DNA of 64,000 bases, taken from assembly GCF_015711475.1 (NCBI RefSeq), contig NZ_CP065027.1:1984001-2048000 (forward strand), written 5' to 3'. Shown in pieces: positions 16,253 through 25,201 of this stretch. The notes under the pieces were generated by a model. That model was not told the origin of the DNA and did no database searches. It saw only the letters and a list, made by a program, of their open reading frames with translations. Position 1 is the first letter of the stretch, and the number at the start of each line of letters is the position of its first letter. This DNA comes from Actinomyces trachealis (GTDB taxonomy: Bacteria > Actinomycetota > Actinomycetes > Actinomycetales > Actinomycetaceae). The translations under genes and the position numbers were made by a program.

Positions 16253-18909
16253 CGGACCACCTCCTGGGGGGTCGAGATCGACACTGTGTCGCCGTAGCGG
16301 GCACCAAGGGTCTGGCGCACGGTGGATCCGGCGGAGCACTCGGGCAGCCATACGGTGCCTTCAGCCACGGTCCCCACCCGGGCGGGGAGGGTGATGGTGC
16401 CGGTGGCGGTAGACACGGCGACGCCGTCGCCGTCACGCACCCCGAGCTTGGCGGCCAGCTCAACGCCCAGGCGGACGCTGGGGGCTAAGGCGGTGGCGGC
16501 CAGGAAGGGCTCACCATCTTGCAGGCGCCCGGCATCCAGCTGCGGCTTGTGCATGGCCAGGAATGCGGGGCGTCCGGTCGGCAGCTGCCCGGCGTCCGTA
16601 GCGGCGGGCTTGACGAAGACCACCTCGGGGCGCTCACCGTCCCACAGGCCCAGGTTGGCGAACTCGGAGTGGAGGGTTTCCAGGGAGTCGACGCCCAGGT
16701 CGGTGCCCATTTCTGCGGCCAGCATGCCCAGGACCTGACGGTCGGTGCGGCTGCGGGAGACGTAGGCCTGACCGAAGGGACGCACGCGGCCTTCCCAGTT
16801 CACGAATGTGCCGTTCTTCTCCACGGGCGGGGCCACCGGCAGGATGACGTCGGCATGCTCACTGACCTCGCTCCGGCGGACCTCCAGCTGCACCAGGAAG
16901 CTGGCGGCGGACATGGCGGCGCGGGCCAGGCCCGGGTCGGGGAAGTCACGCAGGTCGATACCACCCACGATGGCGCCACCGAGTTCACCGTCTACCAGGG
17001 CGTTCAGGATGCCAGTGGTGTCACGGCCGGTGGAGGCAGGCAGGCGGGAGCCGTCCGCCTTGCCGTCCGTGAACAGGCCCCAGGCCTGCTCGACCTCGGC
17101 GCGGGCGCGGGCCGCGGAGACCGGGCGTCCGCCGGGCAGCAGGTGGGGCAGTAGGCCAGCCTCGATACCGCCACGCTCACCGGCACGGCGAGGCACCCAG
17201 GCCAGCCGGGCACCGGTGACGGTGACCAGAGAGTCCACGACCTTCAACAGGCCGGGGACGGCGGCGGCGCGCTCCCCCACCAGGATGGTGGCGCCCTCCT
17301 TGCGCAGTTCCTCCACCAACTCGGGGTGGGTCTGGCGCAAGGTGGCGATGGTGCGGGCCTCCTGGCCGGGGGCGGACAAAACCAGCTGGGCATCTAGCTT
17401 GATGGTGCCGCGGGTGGCGGTGGGGGCGATGGTTGCGACCTTCACTCCCCCGGCACGCACGCCCTTGCGTAGGCGTAGGAACAGCGAGCCACACTCGTCT
17501 TCTGGTTCCAGGCAGACCAGCAGGACCTGTCCGGCCTTCTCCAGGGAGGCGTAGGTGACAGTGCCTATGCCGGTGCCGGCCACGCGGGCCGCCAGGAAGG
17601 AGTCTTCCTCAGCGGAGTGGTCGCGCACGCGCTGGTCGATGTCGTTGGTGGCCAGCACGGTGCGTGCGAAGCGGGACCAGGCCCAGCCGTCCTCCAGGGT
17701 GAGGCGGGCGCCGGGCAGCAGGCCGACGCCGCTGTCCACCTTGGCTTTAGCTAGGCCCTGGGCGGCGACGTCGAGGGCATCGGACCAGGAGGTGGGGACC
17801 AGCTGGCCCTGCTCGTCACGCACCAGCGGGGTGGTCAGGCGGTCCGCGGCAGTGGCCCAGGTGAAGGCGAAGCGGTCCTTGTCAGTGATCCACTCCTCGT
17901 TAACCTCCGGGTCGTTGCCAGCCAGGCGCCGCAGGACGGTGCCGTGGCGCATGTCTACGCGGATGGCGGAGCCGGAGGCGTCGTGCTCGGTTACCGAGTT
18001 GGTGGAGACCAGGTCCATGGGGCGGGAGCGGAAGCGGTAGCGGGCGCTGGTCAGCGCCCCCACGGGGCAGATCTGGATGATGTTGCCGGAGAAGTAGGAG
18101 GCGAAGGGGCGTCCGGAGACGTCCAGCTCCTCCCCTGCCGGGCCGTAGTTGGTGCCTGCCACCACACCGGCCTCACCGCTGGGGCCGGAGAGGTCCGCGA
18201 CGGGCTCTAGGCCCTCCTGGCCACGTGAGGTGATGGAGTCGGCGGTGGCCTGGGTGGTGTAGTCCAGGACGGCGGCGTCGAAGCGGCCGATCTGTTCGGA
18301 GTAAAGGCCACCAGTGAGGTGCCCGCCGGGGTGCCCGGCACCGCGCCCCTGCAGGGTGATGAAGCGGTCGCCGGGGATCTGGTCAGCGAAGCGCACGCAG
18401 CGCTGGCACAGGATGCAGCGGTCGCGGTCCAGCAGGACGTTGCTGGTCAGGCGCAGCGGCTTCGGGAAGACGCGCTTGACGTCGGTGAAGCGCGTGGCGG
18501 ACTGAGCACCGGAGGCCATGAGTTCCATGGCGGTGTTCTGCAGGGGGCACTCACCGCCCTTGTCGCAGACGGGGCAGTCCAGGGGGTGGTTGATGAGGAG
18601 GAACTCCATGGTGCCGGCCTGCGCCTTGGCGGCGACGGGGCTGGTGGCCTGGGTGGAGATCTCCATCCCTTCCATGGCGGTCATGGCGCAGGAGGGCTGG
18701 GGCTTGGGCATGGGCCGGACATTGCCTTCGCGGTCCGGCATGGCCACCTCCACCAGGCACTGGCGGCAGTTGGCGGAGGGGGCCAGCAGCGGGTGGTCGC
18801 AGAAGCGGGGGATACGCACGCCAGCCTGCTCGGCGGCGCGGATCAGGAGGGTGCCCTTTTCGACCTCGACGGGGATCCCGTCGACCGTCATCTTGACCAT
18901 GTCAGCCAT
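16249..18909 (-). CDS. nuoG: NADH-quinone oxidoreductase subunit G (75-kDa iron-sulfur subunit)
   Basis: 886 residues. The N-terminal 2Fe-2S domain (CDHPLLAPSANCRQC), the 4Fe-4S His/Cys cluster and the CPVCDKGGECPLQ / RCILCQRCVRFAD segments lie in the first ~180 residues; GNIIQICPVGALTS supplies the last cysteine. The C-terminal two-thirds is the molybdopterin-oxidoreductase-like domain ending in a TTxxR-type beta-barrel region (TGTITLPARVGTVAEGTVWL). It is 3 bp downstream of nuoF. Confidence 0.96.
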   Translation of the reverse strand: MADMVKMTVDGIPVEVEKGTLLIRAAEQAGVRIPRFCDHPLLAPSANCRQCLVEVAMPDREGNVRPMPKPQPSCAMTAMEGMEISTQATSPVAAKAQAGTMEFLLINHPLDCPVCDKGGECPLQNTAMELMASGAQSATRFTDVKRVFPKPLRLTSNVLLDRDRCILCQRCVRFADQIPGDRFITLQGRGAGHPGGHLTGGLYSEQIGRFDAAVLDYTTQATADSITSRGQEGLEPVADLSGPSGEAGVVAGTNYGPAGEELDVSGRPFASYFSGNIIQICPVGALTSARYRFRSRPMDLVSTNSVTEHDASGSAIRVDMRHGTVLRRLAGNDPEVNEEWITDKDRFAFTWATAADRLTTPLVRDEQGQLVPTSWSDALDVAAQGLAKAKVDSGVGLLPGARLTLEDGWAWSRFARTVLATNDIDQRVRDHSAEEDSFLAARVAGTGIGTVTYASLEKAGQVLLVCLEPEDECGSLFLRLRKGVRAGGVKVATIAPTATRGTIKLDAQLVLSAPGQEARTIATLRQTHPELVEELRKEGATILVGERAAAVPGLLKVVDSLVTVTGARLAWVPRRAGERGGIEAGLLPHLLPGGRPVSAARARAEVEQAWGLFTDGKADGSRLPASTGRDTTGILNALVDGELGGAIVGGIDLRDFPDPGLARAAMSAASFLVQLEVRRSEVSEHADVILPVAPPVEKNGTFVNWEGRVRPFGQAYVSRSRTDRQVLGMLAAEMGTDLGVDSLETLHSEFANLGLWDGERPEVVFVKPAATDAGQLPTGRPAFLAMHKPQLDAGRLQDGEPFLAATALAPSVRLGVELAAKLGVRDGDGVAVSTATGTITLPARVGTVAEGTVWLPECSAGSTVRQTLGARYGDTVSISTPQEVVR

Positions 18910-18912
18910 GTG

Positions 18913-20247
18913 TCACCGTGCGCTTTCAAGGATAGAGGAGGCCGCGTAAGGGAAGAGGTCGCGGGCGGGGGTGGTGTAACCGGCCTCGAACTCGGAGCGG
19001 AACCGCTTGATGGCGGACAGAATCGGGGTGGCGGCGGCGTCACCCAAGGCGCAGAAGGAGCGTCCGGCGATGTTGGAGGCGATGGACTCCAGTTTCTCCA
19101 CGTCCCCGGGCAGGCCTTTGCCAGCCTCCAGGCGGGTCATAATCTGGCGCATCCAGTAGGTGCCCTCACGGCAGGGGGTGCACTTGCCGCAGGACTCGTG
19201 TTGGTAGAACTCGGTCCAGCGGGCGATCACCCGCACCACGGAGACCGTCTCATCAAAGACCTGCAGGGCGCGGGTGCCCAGCATAGAACCAGCGGCGCCC
19301 ACGGACTCGTAGTCCAGGGGGACATCCAGTTCCTCGGGGCCGAAGATCGGAGTGGAGGAGCCACCCGGGACCCAGAACTTAAGCTGGTGGCCCTTGCGGA
19401 TACCGCCAGCCAGGTCGATCAGGTCTCGCATGGTGATGCCGAAGGGCGCCTCAAACTGGCCGGGGTGGGCCACGTGCCCGGACATGGAGAAGATGCCGTG
19501 CCCCTTGGACTTTTCTGTACCCATGGCGCAGTACCAGTCGGCGCCCCGGCGCAGGATGCCGGGCAGAGAGGCGATGGTCTCCACGTTGTTGATGACCGTG
19601 GGGCGCGCGTAGAGACCGGAGACCGCCGGGAAGGGCGGCTTGAGGCGGGGGTGGCCGCGGCGTCCCTCTAGGGAGTCCAGCAGGGCCGTCTCCTCACCGC
19701 AGATGTAGGCGCCAGCGCCCGCGTGCGCGGTGATGGTCAGGTTGCTGGTGCCGTCCAGGCCGAAGCCGCCATTGAGGACGCCAACCTCTTTGGCCTCACG
19801 GATCGCTCCGAGCAGGCGGCGGTAGGCGTGGGCGACCTCGCCACGCAGGTAGATGAAGGCGTGGTCGCAGCCGATGGCGCGCGAGCAGATGGCCACGCCT
19901 TCAATCAGGGCATGGGGGTTAGCCAGGATGGTGGGGATGTCCTTGCAGGTGCCTGGCTCGGACTCGTCGGCGTTGACCACCAGGTAGCGGGGGCCGCCGT
20001 CGGGTGCAGGTAGGAAGGACCACTTCAGGCCGGTGGGGAACCCAGCGCCGCCGCGACCGCGCAGATTGGAGGCCTTCACCAGGTTGAGCACGTCCACGGG
20101 GGCCATGGCGCGGGCTTTGCGCAGGCCGTCGTAGCCGCCGTGGATGCGGTAGGTCTTGAGCTTCCAGGACCGCTCCTGGTCCCACAGCTCTGTGATGGCG
20201 GGTGTGAGCACCCCGGGGGCGGTGAAAGTGGTGTGGATCTCGCTCAC
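18913..20247 (-). CDS. nuoF: NADH-quinone oxidoreductase subunit F (NADH/FMN-binding)
   Basis: 444 residues. The FMN/NADH-binding glycine-rich segment is LRGRGGAGFPTGLKWSF, with GAYICGEETALLDSLEGRRG following; the 4Fe-4S N3 cluster is in SCGKCTPCREGTYWM plus a distal Cys in RSFCALGDAAATP. It accepts hydride from NADH. The start overlaps the nuoE stop by 4 bp. Confidence 0.97.
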   Translation of the reverse strand: MSEIHTTFTAPGVLTPAITELWDQERSWKLKTYRIHGGYDGLRKARAMAPVDVLNLVKASNLRGRGGAGFPTGLKWSFLPAPDGGPRYLVVNADESEPGTCKDIPTILANPHALIEGVAICSRAIGCDHAFIYLRGEVAHAYRRLLGAIREAKEVGVLNGGFGLDGTSNLTITAHAGAGAYICGEETALLDSLEGRRGHPRLKPPFPAVSGLYARPTVINNVETIASLPGILRRGADWYCAMGTEKSKGHGIFSMSGHVAHPGQFEAPFGITMRDLIDLAGGIRKGHQLKFWVPGGSSTPIFGPEELDVPLDYESVGAAGSMLGTRALQVFDETVSVVRVIARWTEFYQHESCGKCTPCREGTYWMRQIMTRLEAGKGLPGDVEKLESIASNIAGRSFCALGDAAATPILSAIKRFRSEFEAGYTTPARDLFPYAASSILESAR

Positions 20248-20924
20248 TTCTGCTCCTCCTGGGGGACGGTCCAGCCGTGCTCACGGGCTAGGCGCAAGCC
20301 CAGCAGGCTGGGGTCGCCGACGGTGGCGCCCTCGTCCACGTGCCCGTCCTCGAACCCGGCCAGCAGGCGCTCGTTCTCCCGGAAGGTGGGAACGGTGTCG
20401 GGCCCGCGCGTCGGCTTGACGGGCTCGCCCCGGCGCAGCGCGTCAATCATGGCGGTGGCGGACTCGGGTGTCTGCTTGTCGAAGAACTCCCAGTTGACCA
20501 TCACGACGGGGGCGTAGTCACAGGCCGCGTTGCACTCGACGCGCTCCAGGCTGATGACGCCGTCCTCACTGGTCTCTTCAGCGCCCAGGCCGGTATACGC
20601 GCTGACGGCTTCCCAGACGGCGTCGCCGCCCATGACGGAGCACAACGCGTTGGTGCACACGCCCACGTGGTAGCGGCCCACAGGGTGACGGCGGAACTGG
20701 CTGTAGAAGGTGGCGACGGCGCTGACCTCGGAGCGGGTCAGGCCCAGCTGTTCGGCGCAGACAGCGATGCCTGCCGGGGAGACGTAGCCGTCCACGGACT
20801 GCACCAGGTGCAGCATGGGGATCAGGGCGCTGCGCTCGTGGCCTGCCGGGTAGCGGCTTTTGATCTCGTCGATGTCGGCGAGGAGGCGCTCTCGCACCTC
20901 GGGACTGTAGTCGGGGGTGCTCAT
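20244..20924 (-). CDS. nuoE: NADH-quinone oxidoreductase subunit E (2Fe-2S)
   Basis: 226 residues. The thioredoxin-like 2Fe-2S domain is recognised by VGVCTNALCSVMGGDA (C-x4-C) and VECNAACDYAPVV (C-x3-C), which hold centre N1a. The C-terminal ~50 residues (after RRGEPVKPTRG) are a poorly conserved extension. Start and nuoD stop share one base. Confidence 0.96.
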   Translation of the reverse strand: MSTPDYSPEVRERLLADIDEIKSRYPAGHERSALIPMLHLVQSVDGYVSPAGIAVCAEQLGLTRSEVSAVATFYSQFRRHPVGRYHVGVCTNALCSVMGGDAVWEAVSAYTGLGAEETSEDGVISLERVECNAACDYAPVVMVNWEFFDKQTPESATAMIDALRRGEPVKPTRGPDTVPTFRENERLLAGFEDGHVDEGATVGDPSLLGLRLAREHGWTVPQEEQK

Positions 20925-22315
20925 CAGCGGTCCACGCCTCCCAGGACGGGGTCGATCGAGGCCACTACCGGCACCAGGTCGGCGATCATGCCGCCTATGC
21001 CCATGATGGCTACGGACTGCAGGTTGGAGTAGGAGGGGTCCCGGAAGTGGACCCGGTAGGGGCGGGTGCCGCCGTCGGAGACGGCGTGGACCATGGCCAC
21101 CCCCTTGGCGTGCTCGATGGTCTGGGAGACCTGCCCGGCGGGCACCTTGAAGCCTTGAGTCACTAGCTTGAAATGGTTGATCAGGGACTCCATGGAGGTG
21201 CCCATGATCTCGCGCACGTGCTCGGCGGACTGGCCCTGGCCGTCGGTGGCGATCGCCATCTGGGCGGGCCAGGCGATGGTGGGGTCAGCCACCATGTGCC
21301 GGTTGCTGGGGTCATCCCCACGGGCCTCGATCTGTTCTAGGCGATCCAGGCACTGGGAGACGATCTTGAGGGACTGGTAGCACTCGTCGAAGCGGACCTG
21401 CTGGCGGGTGTAGCAGTCGGAGTGGTCGTATACGGGCACGTCAAAGTCGTAGGTCTCGTAGCCGCAGTAGGGGCGCATCTTGCGCATGTCCAGGGGGTAG
21501 CCCGCCGCACGCACGCAGGGGCCGGTCAGGCCCAGGGACAGGGCGGCGGCCAGGGAGATCTCCCCGGTGCCCATGAACCGGGCCTTGAGGATGGGGTTCT
21601 CCATGAGGAGGGTCTCAAGCTCGCGAATATCGTTCTTGATCTTGGGCAGGACCGAGCGGGTGTACTCGATAGCTCCCTCGGGCAGGTCCTGGGCTAGTCC
21701 GCCGGGGCGGATGTAGGCGTGGTTCATGCGTAGGCCAGAGAGCATCTCGAAGACCCGCAGGCAGTTCTCGCGGCCGCGCAGGCCAATGGTCAGCAGGGTG
21801 GTACCACCCAGCTCGTTACCCCCAGAGCCGATGGCCACCAGGTGGGAGGAGATGCGGTTGAGTTCCATGAGCAGCACCCGCACCACGGAGGCTTTCTCCG
21901 GGATATCTTCGGTGATACCGAGGAGTTTCTCCACGGCTAGGGCATAGCCGACCTCCTGGAAGAAGGGGGCGACGTAGTCCATGCGGGTAATGAAGGTTTC
22001 GCCCTGAACCCAGGTGCGGTACTCCATGTTTTTCTCGATGCCCGTGTGGAGGAATCCAGTGCCCACGCGTACGTCAGTGATGCGCTCGCCGTCGATCTCT
22101 AGGACCAAGCGCAGCACGCCGTGGGTGGAGGGGTGGACGGGGCCCATGTTGACGACGATGCGGTCGTTCAGGAGACGGTCGGCCTCATCACGGGCGGCGA
22201 TGGCGGCGACGACGTCATCCCAGTCTCCACCGTGGGTGGTGAACTCGGGGGCACCTTCGGTAAAGGCGTCGGTGGCGGGGCCAGCGGCCGTGAAGGATGT
22301 GGCGTTGGCGCTCAT
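20924..22315 (-). CDS. nuoD: NADH-quinone oxidoreductase subunit D (49-kDa)
   Basis: 463 residues. NMGPVHPSTHGVLRLVLEIDGE is the family signature containing the histidine near the quinone head group, and the conserved YETYDFDVPVYDHSDCYTR region and C-terminal IMGIGGMIADLVPVVASIDP follow. It forms the quinone site with NuoB. It overlaps both neighbours by one base, indicating tight translational coupling. Confidence 0.97.
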   Translation of the reverse strand: MSANATSFTAAGPATDAFTEGAPEFTTHGGDWDDVVAAIAARDEADRLLNDRIVVNMGPVHPSTHGVLRLVLEIDGERITDVRVGTGFLHTGIEKNMEYRTWVQGETFITRMDYVAPFFQEVGYALAVEKLLGITEDIPEKASVVRVLLMELNRISSHLVAIGSGGNELGGTTLLTIGLRGRENCLRVFEMLSGLRMNHAYIRPGGLAQDLPEGAIEYTRSVLPKIKNDIRELETLLMENPILKARFMGTGEISLAAALSLGLTGPCVRAAGYPLDMRKMRPYCGYETYDFDVPVYDHSDCYTRQQVRFDECYQSLKIVSQCLDRLEQIEARGDDPSNRHMVADPTIAWPAQMAIATDGQGQSAEHVREIMGTSMESLINHFKLVTQGFKVPAGQVSQTIEHAKGVAMVHAVSDGGTRPYRVHFRDPSYSNLQSVAIMGIGGMIADLVPVVASIDPVLGGVDR

Positions 22316-23070
22316 CAGCGGTACGACCTCCGGGTGTCGGCGGGCGGGGTGGTGGTGCCCTTGTAGTCCACGGGCACGCCTCCCAAGGGGTAGTCCTTGC
22401 GCTGGGGGTGGCCGATCCAGTCGTCGGGCATGGCGGAGCGGGTAAGGTTGGGGTGACCGTCAAAGACGATGCCCATTAGGTCCCAGGTCTCGCGCTCGTG
22501 CCAGTCGTCGCCGGGGTAGATGGAGACGATGGAGGGCACGTGCGGGTCGGACTCGGGGCAGGTGACCTCGATCCGCAGGAAGCGGGCCTCGTGGGTGAGG
22601 CTGAGGAAGGCGAAGCAGGCGTGCAGCTCCCGGCCGGTCATGTGCGGGTAGTGGACGCCGTTGACGCCCAGGCACATCTCGAAGCGCAGGTCTTGGTCGT
22701 CGCGCAGGTGCCGCATGACAGGCAGGAGGTGCTCGCGGACCACGAAGATGGTCAGCTCGTCGTGCTCGATGACGACCTTCTCAATGACTTCGGCGGGCTG
22801 GAGCCCGTCCTCCTGCAGGTCCTCAATGAGGGCGTCAACGGCCTCATCGAACCAGGAACCGTAGGGGCGGGAGGCGGCGGGAGCCAGGGTGACCACGGAG
22901 TGTTGGCCACCGTAGCCGCTGGTGTCACCGGCGTCGGAGGCGCCGAACTGGCCGCTGTGGCGGGAGACGACCTCTAAGCGCAGTTCAGGGCGCACGGGAG
23001 TGCCCGCGATCTCGGGGACGGCGGGTGCCTGAACCTGGGTCGGCTCGGATGCGGGGGGATTCTGGCTCAT
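22315..23070 (-). CDS. nuoC: NADH-quinone oxidoreductase subunit C (30-kDa)
   Basis: 251 residues; family signature [25 protein letters not shown] near residues 185-210. The N-terminal ~40 residues are a variable Pro/Ala-rich leader. NuoC is a peripheral-arm scaffold joining NuoD and NuoB; it is not fused to NuoD here. Overlaps nuoB by 4 bp. Confidence 0.96.
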   Translation of the reverse strand: MSQNPPASEPTQVQAPAVPEIAGTPVRPELRLEVVSRHSGQFGASDAGDTSGYGGQHSVVTLAPAASRPYGSWFDEAVDALIEDLQEDGLQPAEVIEKVVIEHDELTIFVVREHLLPVMRHLRDDQDLRFEMCLGVNGVHYPHMTGRELHACFAFLSLTHEARFLRIEVTCPESDPHVPSIVSIYPGDDWHERETWDLMGIVFDGHPNLTRSAMPDDWIGHPQRKDYPLGGVPVDYKGTTTPPADTRRSYR

Positions 23071-23690
23071 GCGAGCAGGCCCTTCATCTCGGAGGTGGGG
23101 GTGGCGGCCAGGGCGGCGGCCTCGACGGCGCGGGCGATCTCCTCACGGTGGCCGAAGACCGACTTGTGGCTCTCAATCTGGCGGGTCAGCTCCAGCATCG
23201 CATTGATGAGCATCTCCGGGCGGGGCGGGCAGCCGGGCAGGTAAATGTCCACGGGGACAATGTGGTCGCAGCCCTGCACGACGGCGTAGTTGTTGAACAT
23301 GCCGCCGGAGGAGGCGCAGGCGCCCATGGAGATGACCCATTTGGGCTCTGGCATGGAGTCGTAGACGTTGCGGATCACTGGCGCCATCTTGTGGGAGAGG
23401 CGGCCGGAGACCAGCATGACGTCGGCGTGACGGGGTGAGGCGCGGAAGACCTCCCAGCCGAAGCGGGCCAGGTCGTAGCGGGGGGCAGCGGTGGCCATCA
23501 TCTCGATGGCGCAGCAGGCCAGGCCCATGGTGACGGGCCACAGGGAGCGGGCCTGGGCCAGGCCTACCAGTTTCTCGGTGGTGGCCAGCAGGAAACCGGG
23601 CCCCTCAACCTGGGCTACGGCCTGCGCCCAGGGGTCGTCCTGCTTGGATGGGATGGAGCGCATCTTTTCGTCGTATTCGCGGTTACGCAT
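23067..23690 (-). CDS. nuoB: NADH-quinone oxidoreductase subunit B (N2 cluster)
   Basis: 207 residues. The N2 4Fe-4S ligands are visible as [10 protein letters not shown] (tandem Cys), [11 protein letters not shown] and [11 protein letters not shown]2 is the terminal electron donor to menaquinone. ATG at 23690 lies 34 bp after the nuoA stop, the largest gap within the operon. Confidence 0.97.
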   Translation of the reverse strand: MRNREYDEKMRSIPSKQDDPWAQAVAQVEGPGFLLATTEKLVGLAQARSLWPVTMGLACCAIEMMATAAPRYDLARFGWEVFRASPRHADVMLVSGRLSHKMAPVIRNVYDSMPEPKWVISMGACASSGGMFNNYAVVQGCDHIVPVDIYLPGCPPRPEMLINAMLELTRQIESHKSVFGHREEIARAVEAAALAATPTSEMKGLLA

Positions 23691-23724
23691 GTGTGTCTCG
23701 CTTCTGTGTCAGTTTTGGTGCGCC

Positions 23725-24093
23725 TCAGTCCCAGTCCAGTCCGCCACGGCGCCACTCCAGGATGTATGGCACCGTGATGATGGCGACGAAGACTAGGGCG
23801 GCCACCAGGCCGAACAGCCCCAGGGTGTGGAAGGCGGTGGCCCAGGGGTAGAGGAAGACGACCTCGACGTCGAAGATGATGAAGGTCATGCCCACCAGGT
23901 AGAAAGAGACAGGGAAGCGCCCGTGTTCCACGTTGGTGGGGGTGGGGTCGATACCGCACTCATAGTTGGACACCATGACTTTGTTGGCCTTCTTGGGGCG
24001 GCGCGGCGTGACAATGGCGGACAGGATCAGGCCGCCTGCGGCAACCACGAAGGCTGCCACCGCCATGATGAGCAGGGAGAAATACGGGTTCAT
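23725..24093 (-). CDS. nuoA: NADH-quinone oxidoreductase subunit A
   Basis: 122 residues with three membrane helices and the family motif YECGIDPTPTNVEHGRFPVSFY in the first loop and FDVEVVFLYPWA in the second helix. It is the first gene of the nuo operon, so the operon promoter should lie in the 394-bp region upstream. Confidence 0.97.
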   Translation of the reverse strand: MNPYFSLLIMAVAAFVVAAGGLILSAIVTPRRPKKANKVMVSNYECGIDPTPTNVEHGRFPVSFYLVGMTFIIFDVEVVFLYPWATAFHTLGLFGLVAALVFVAIITVPYILEWRRGGLDWD

Positions 24094-24487
24094 GCTGCCG
24101 TCACCGTCCTCTTAGGGAGAAGGAGCTGGGTGGTGCGGGGCTCCGGCGTGTGGGTGACCAGCATGCTGCCCCTTTCACTCGACTCAGTCCGGTCTGCACA
24201 CTTTTGCGCATAACCGAAAGCCCCTCTGCACAGGAGGGTCTCGGGCGACTCTAACCAGTCCTCAAGGCGAGCCTGACCATAGCTCCCACAGGTGGTGCTT
24301 TTGGCGTTGCCACAACGGCTTCTTTCCGGACGGGATGGGATATGACCACCCCCTCCCCAAGTATTTACGAACACCGATCATCACATAATCCCCTAGATCA
24401 GGGCGGTTCCCGACCTTTACGCCAGGGACTTCAGTCCTGAACTGTGTGACGTTACGGGGCTCTGCGCAGACCTGCGATGATAGGGCC
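24094..24487. other. 394-bp divergent intergenic region between nuoA and menG
   Basis: It must hold the nuo promoter (minus) and the menG promoter (plus). No coding frame with conserved character was found. A candidate menG promoter is listed separately; I could not identify a convincing nuo promoter or a known redox-regulator site. The segment 24355-24420 is distinctly AT-richer than its surroundings, which fits a regulatory region. Confidence 0.5.
24452..24481 (+). promoter_or_regulatory. menG: Candidate menG promoter, leaderless arrangement
   Basis: TTACGG (24452-24457) and GATGAT (24476-24481) are 18 bp apart; the menG ATG lies 6 nt after the -10, and no good ribosome-binding site precedes it. 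The -35 match is weak, so this is tentative. Confidence 0.3.
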
Positions 24488-25192
24488 ATGAGCCGCGCCA
24501 CCCTTGCCAAGGACCCCCGTGAGGTCGCGGGGATGTTTGACGCCGTCGCCCGCCGCTACGACGTCACCAATGACGTGATGACCCTGTTCCAGGTACATAT
24601 GTGGCGCAACGTCACCCGCCGCGCCGTGGCCGCCAAGCCCGGCATGACAATCCTGGACCTGGCGGCCGGCACCGGCACCTCCAGCGCGGGCTACGCCGCC
24701 GACGGCGCCAAGGTCGCGGCCTGCGACTTCTCCACCGGGATGCTGGTCGAGGGGCAGCGCCGCCACCCAGAAATCGGCTTCGTGGCCGGTGACGCCACCG
24801 CCTTGCCTTTCGCGGACGAGAGCTTCGACGTCGTGACGATCTCCTACGGACTACGCAACGTGCAGGGGACCACGCAGGCCCTGCGCGAGATGCTGCGGGT
24901 CACCAAACGCGGCGGGCGGATCGTGATCGCCGAGTTCTCCACCCCGGTGAGCCCCTGGTTCCGCCGCCTGTACTCCTTCTACCTGGGCACGGCCCTGCCT
25001 GCCGCCGGGCACCTGATCTCCTCCAACGCGGACGCCTACGGCTACCTGGGCGAGTCGATCCTGGCCTGGCCGGACCAGAAGTCCCTGGCCCACCTGATGC
25101 AGGAGGCTGGCTGGCGGGCCGTGGGCTACAAGAACCTCTCGGGCGGCATCGTGGCTGTACACCGGGGCACCAAGGTCTTCCCCCGCAGCTGA
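24488..25192 (+). CDS. menG: Demethylmenaquinone methyltransferase
   Basis: 234 residues, MenG/UbiE family, the last step of menaquinone synthesis (SAM-dependent C-methylation). Family motifs: MFDAVARRYDVTNDVMT, the SAM-binding ILDLAAGTGTSS, VTISYGLRNVQGT and IVIAEFSTP. The ATG at 24488 is chosen because conservation begins there. menF follows after 9 bp, so the two are an operon, divergent from nuo. Confidence 0.95.
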   Translation: MSRATLAKDPREVAGMFDAVARRYDVTNDVMTLFQVHMWRNVTRRAVAAKPGMTILDLAAGTGTSSAGYAADGAKVAACDFSTGMLVEGQRRHPEIGFVAGDATALPFADESFDVVTISYGLRNVQGTTQALREMLRVTKRGGRIVIAEFSTPVSPWFRRLYSFYLGTALPAAGHLISSNADAYGYLGESILAWPDQKSLAHLMQEAGWRAVGYKNLSGGIVAVHRGTKVFPRS

Positions 25193-25201
25193 GCCCCGCG
25201 C

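Noticed and set aside
18319..19671. 450-codon plus-strand frame opposite nuoG/nuoF
   Set aside because: Antisense to two confidently assigned complex I genes; Gly/Val/Ala-rich without domain character.
24090..24374. 94-codon minus-strand frame upstream of nuoA
   Set aside because: No ribosome-binding site, no conserved character; it lies in the expected nuo control region.
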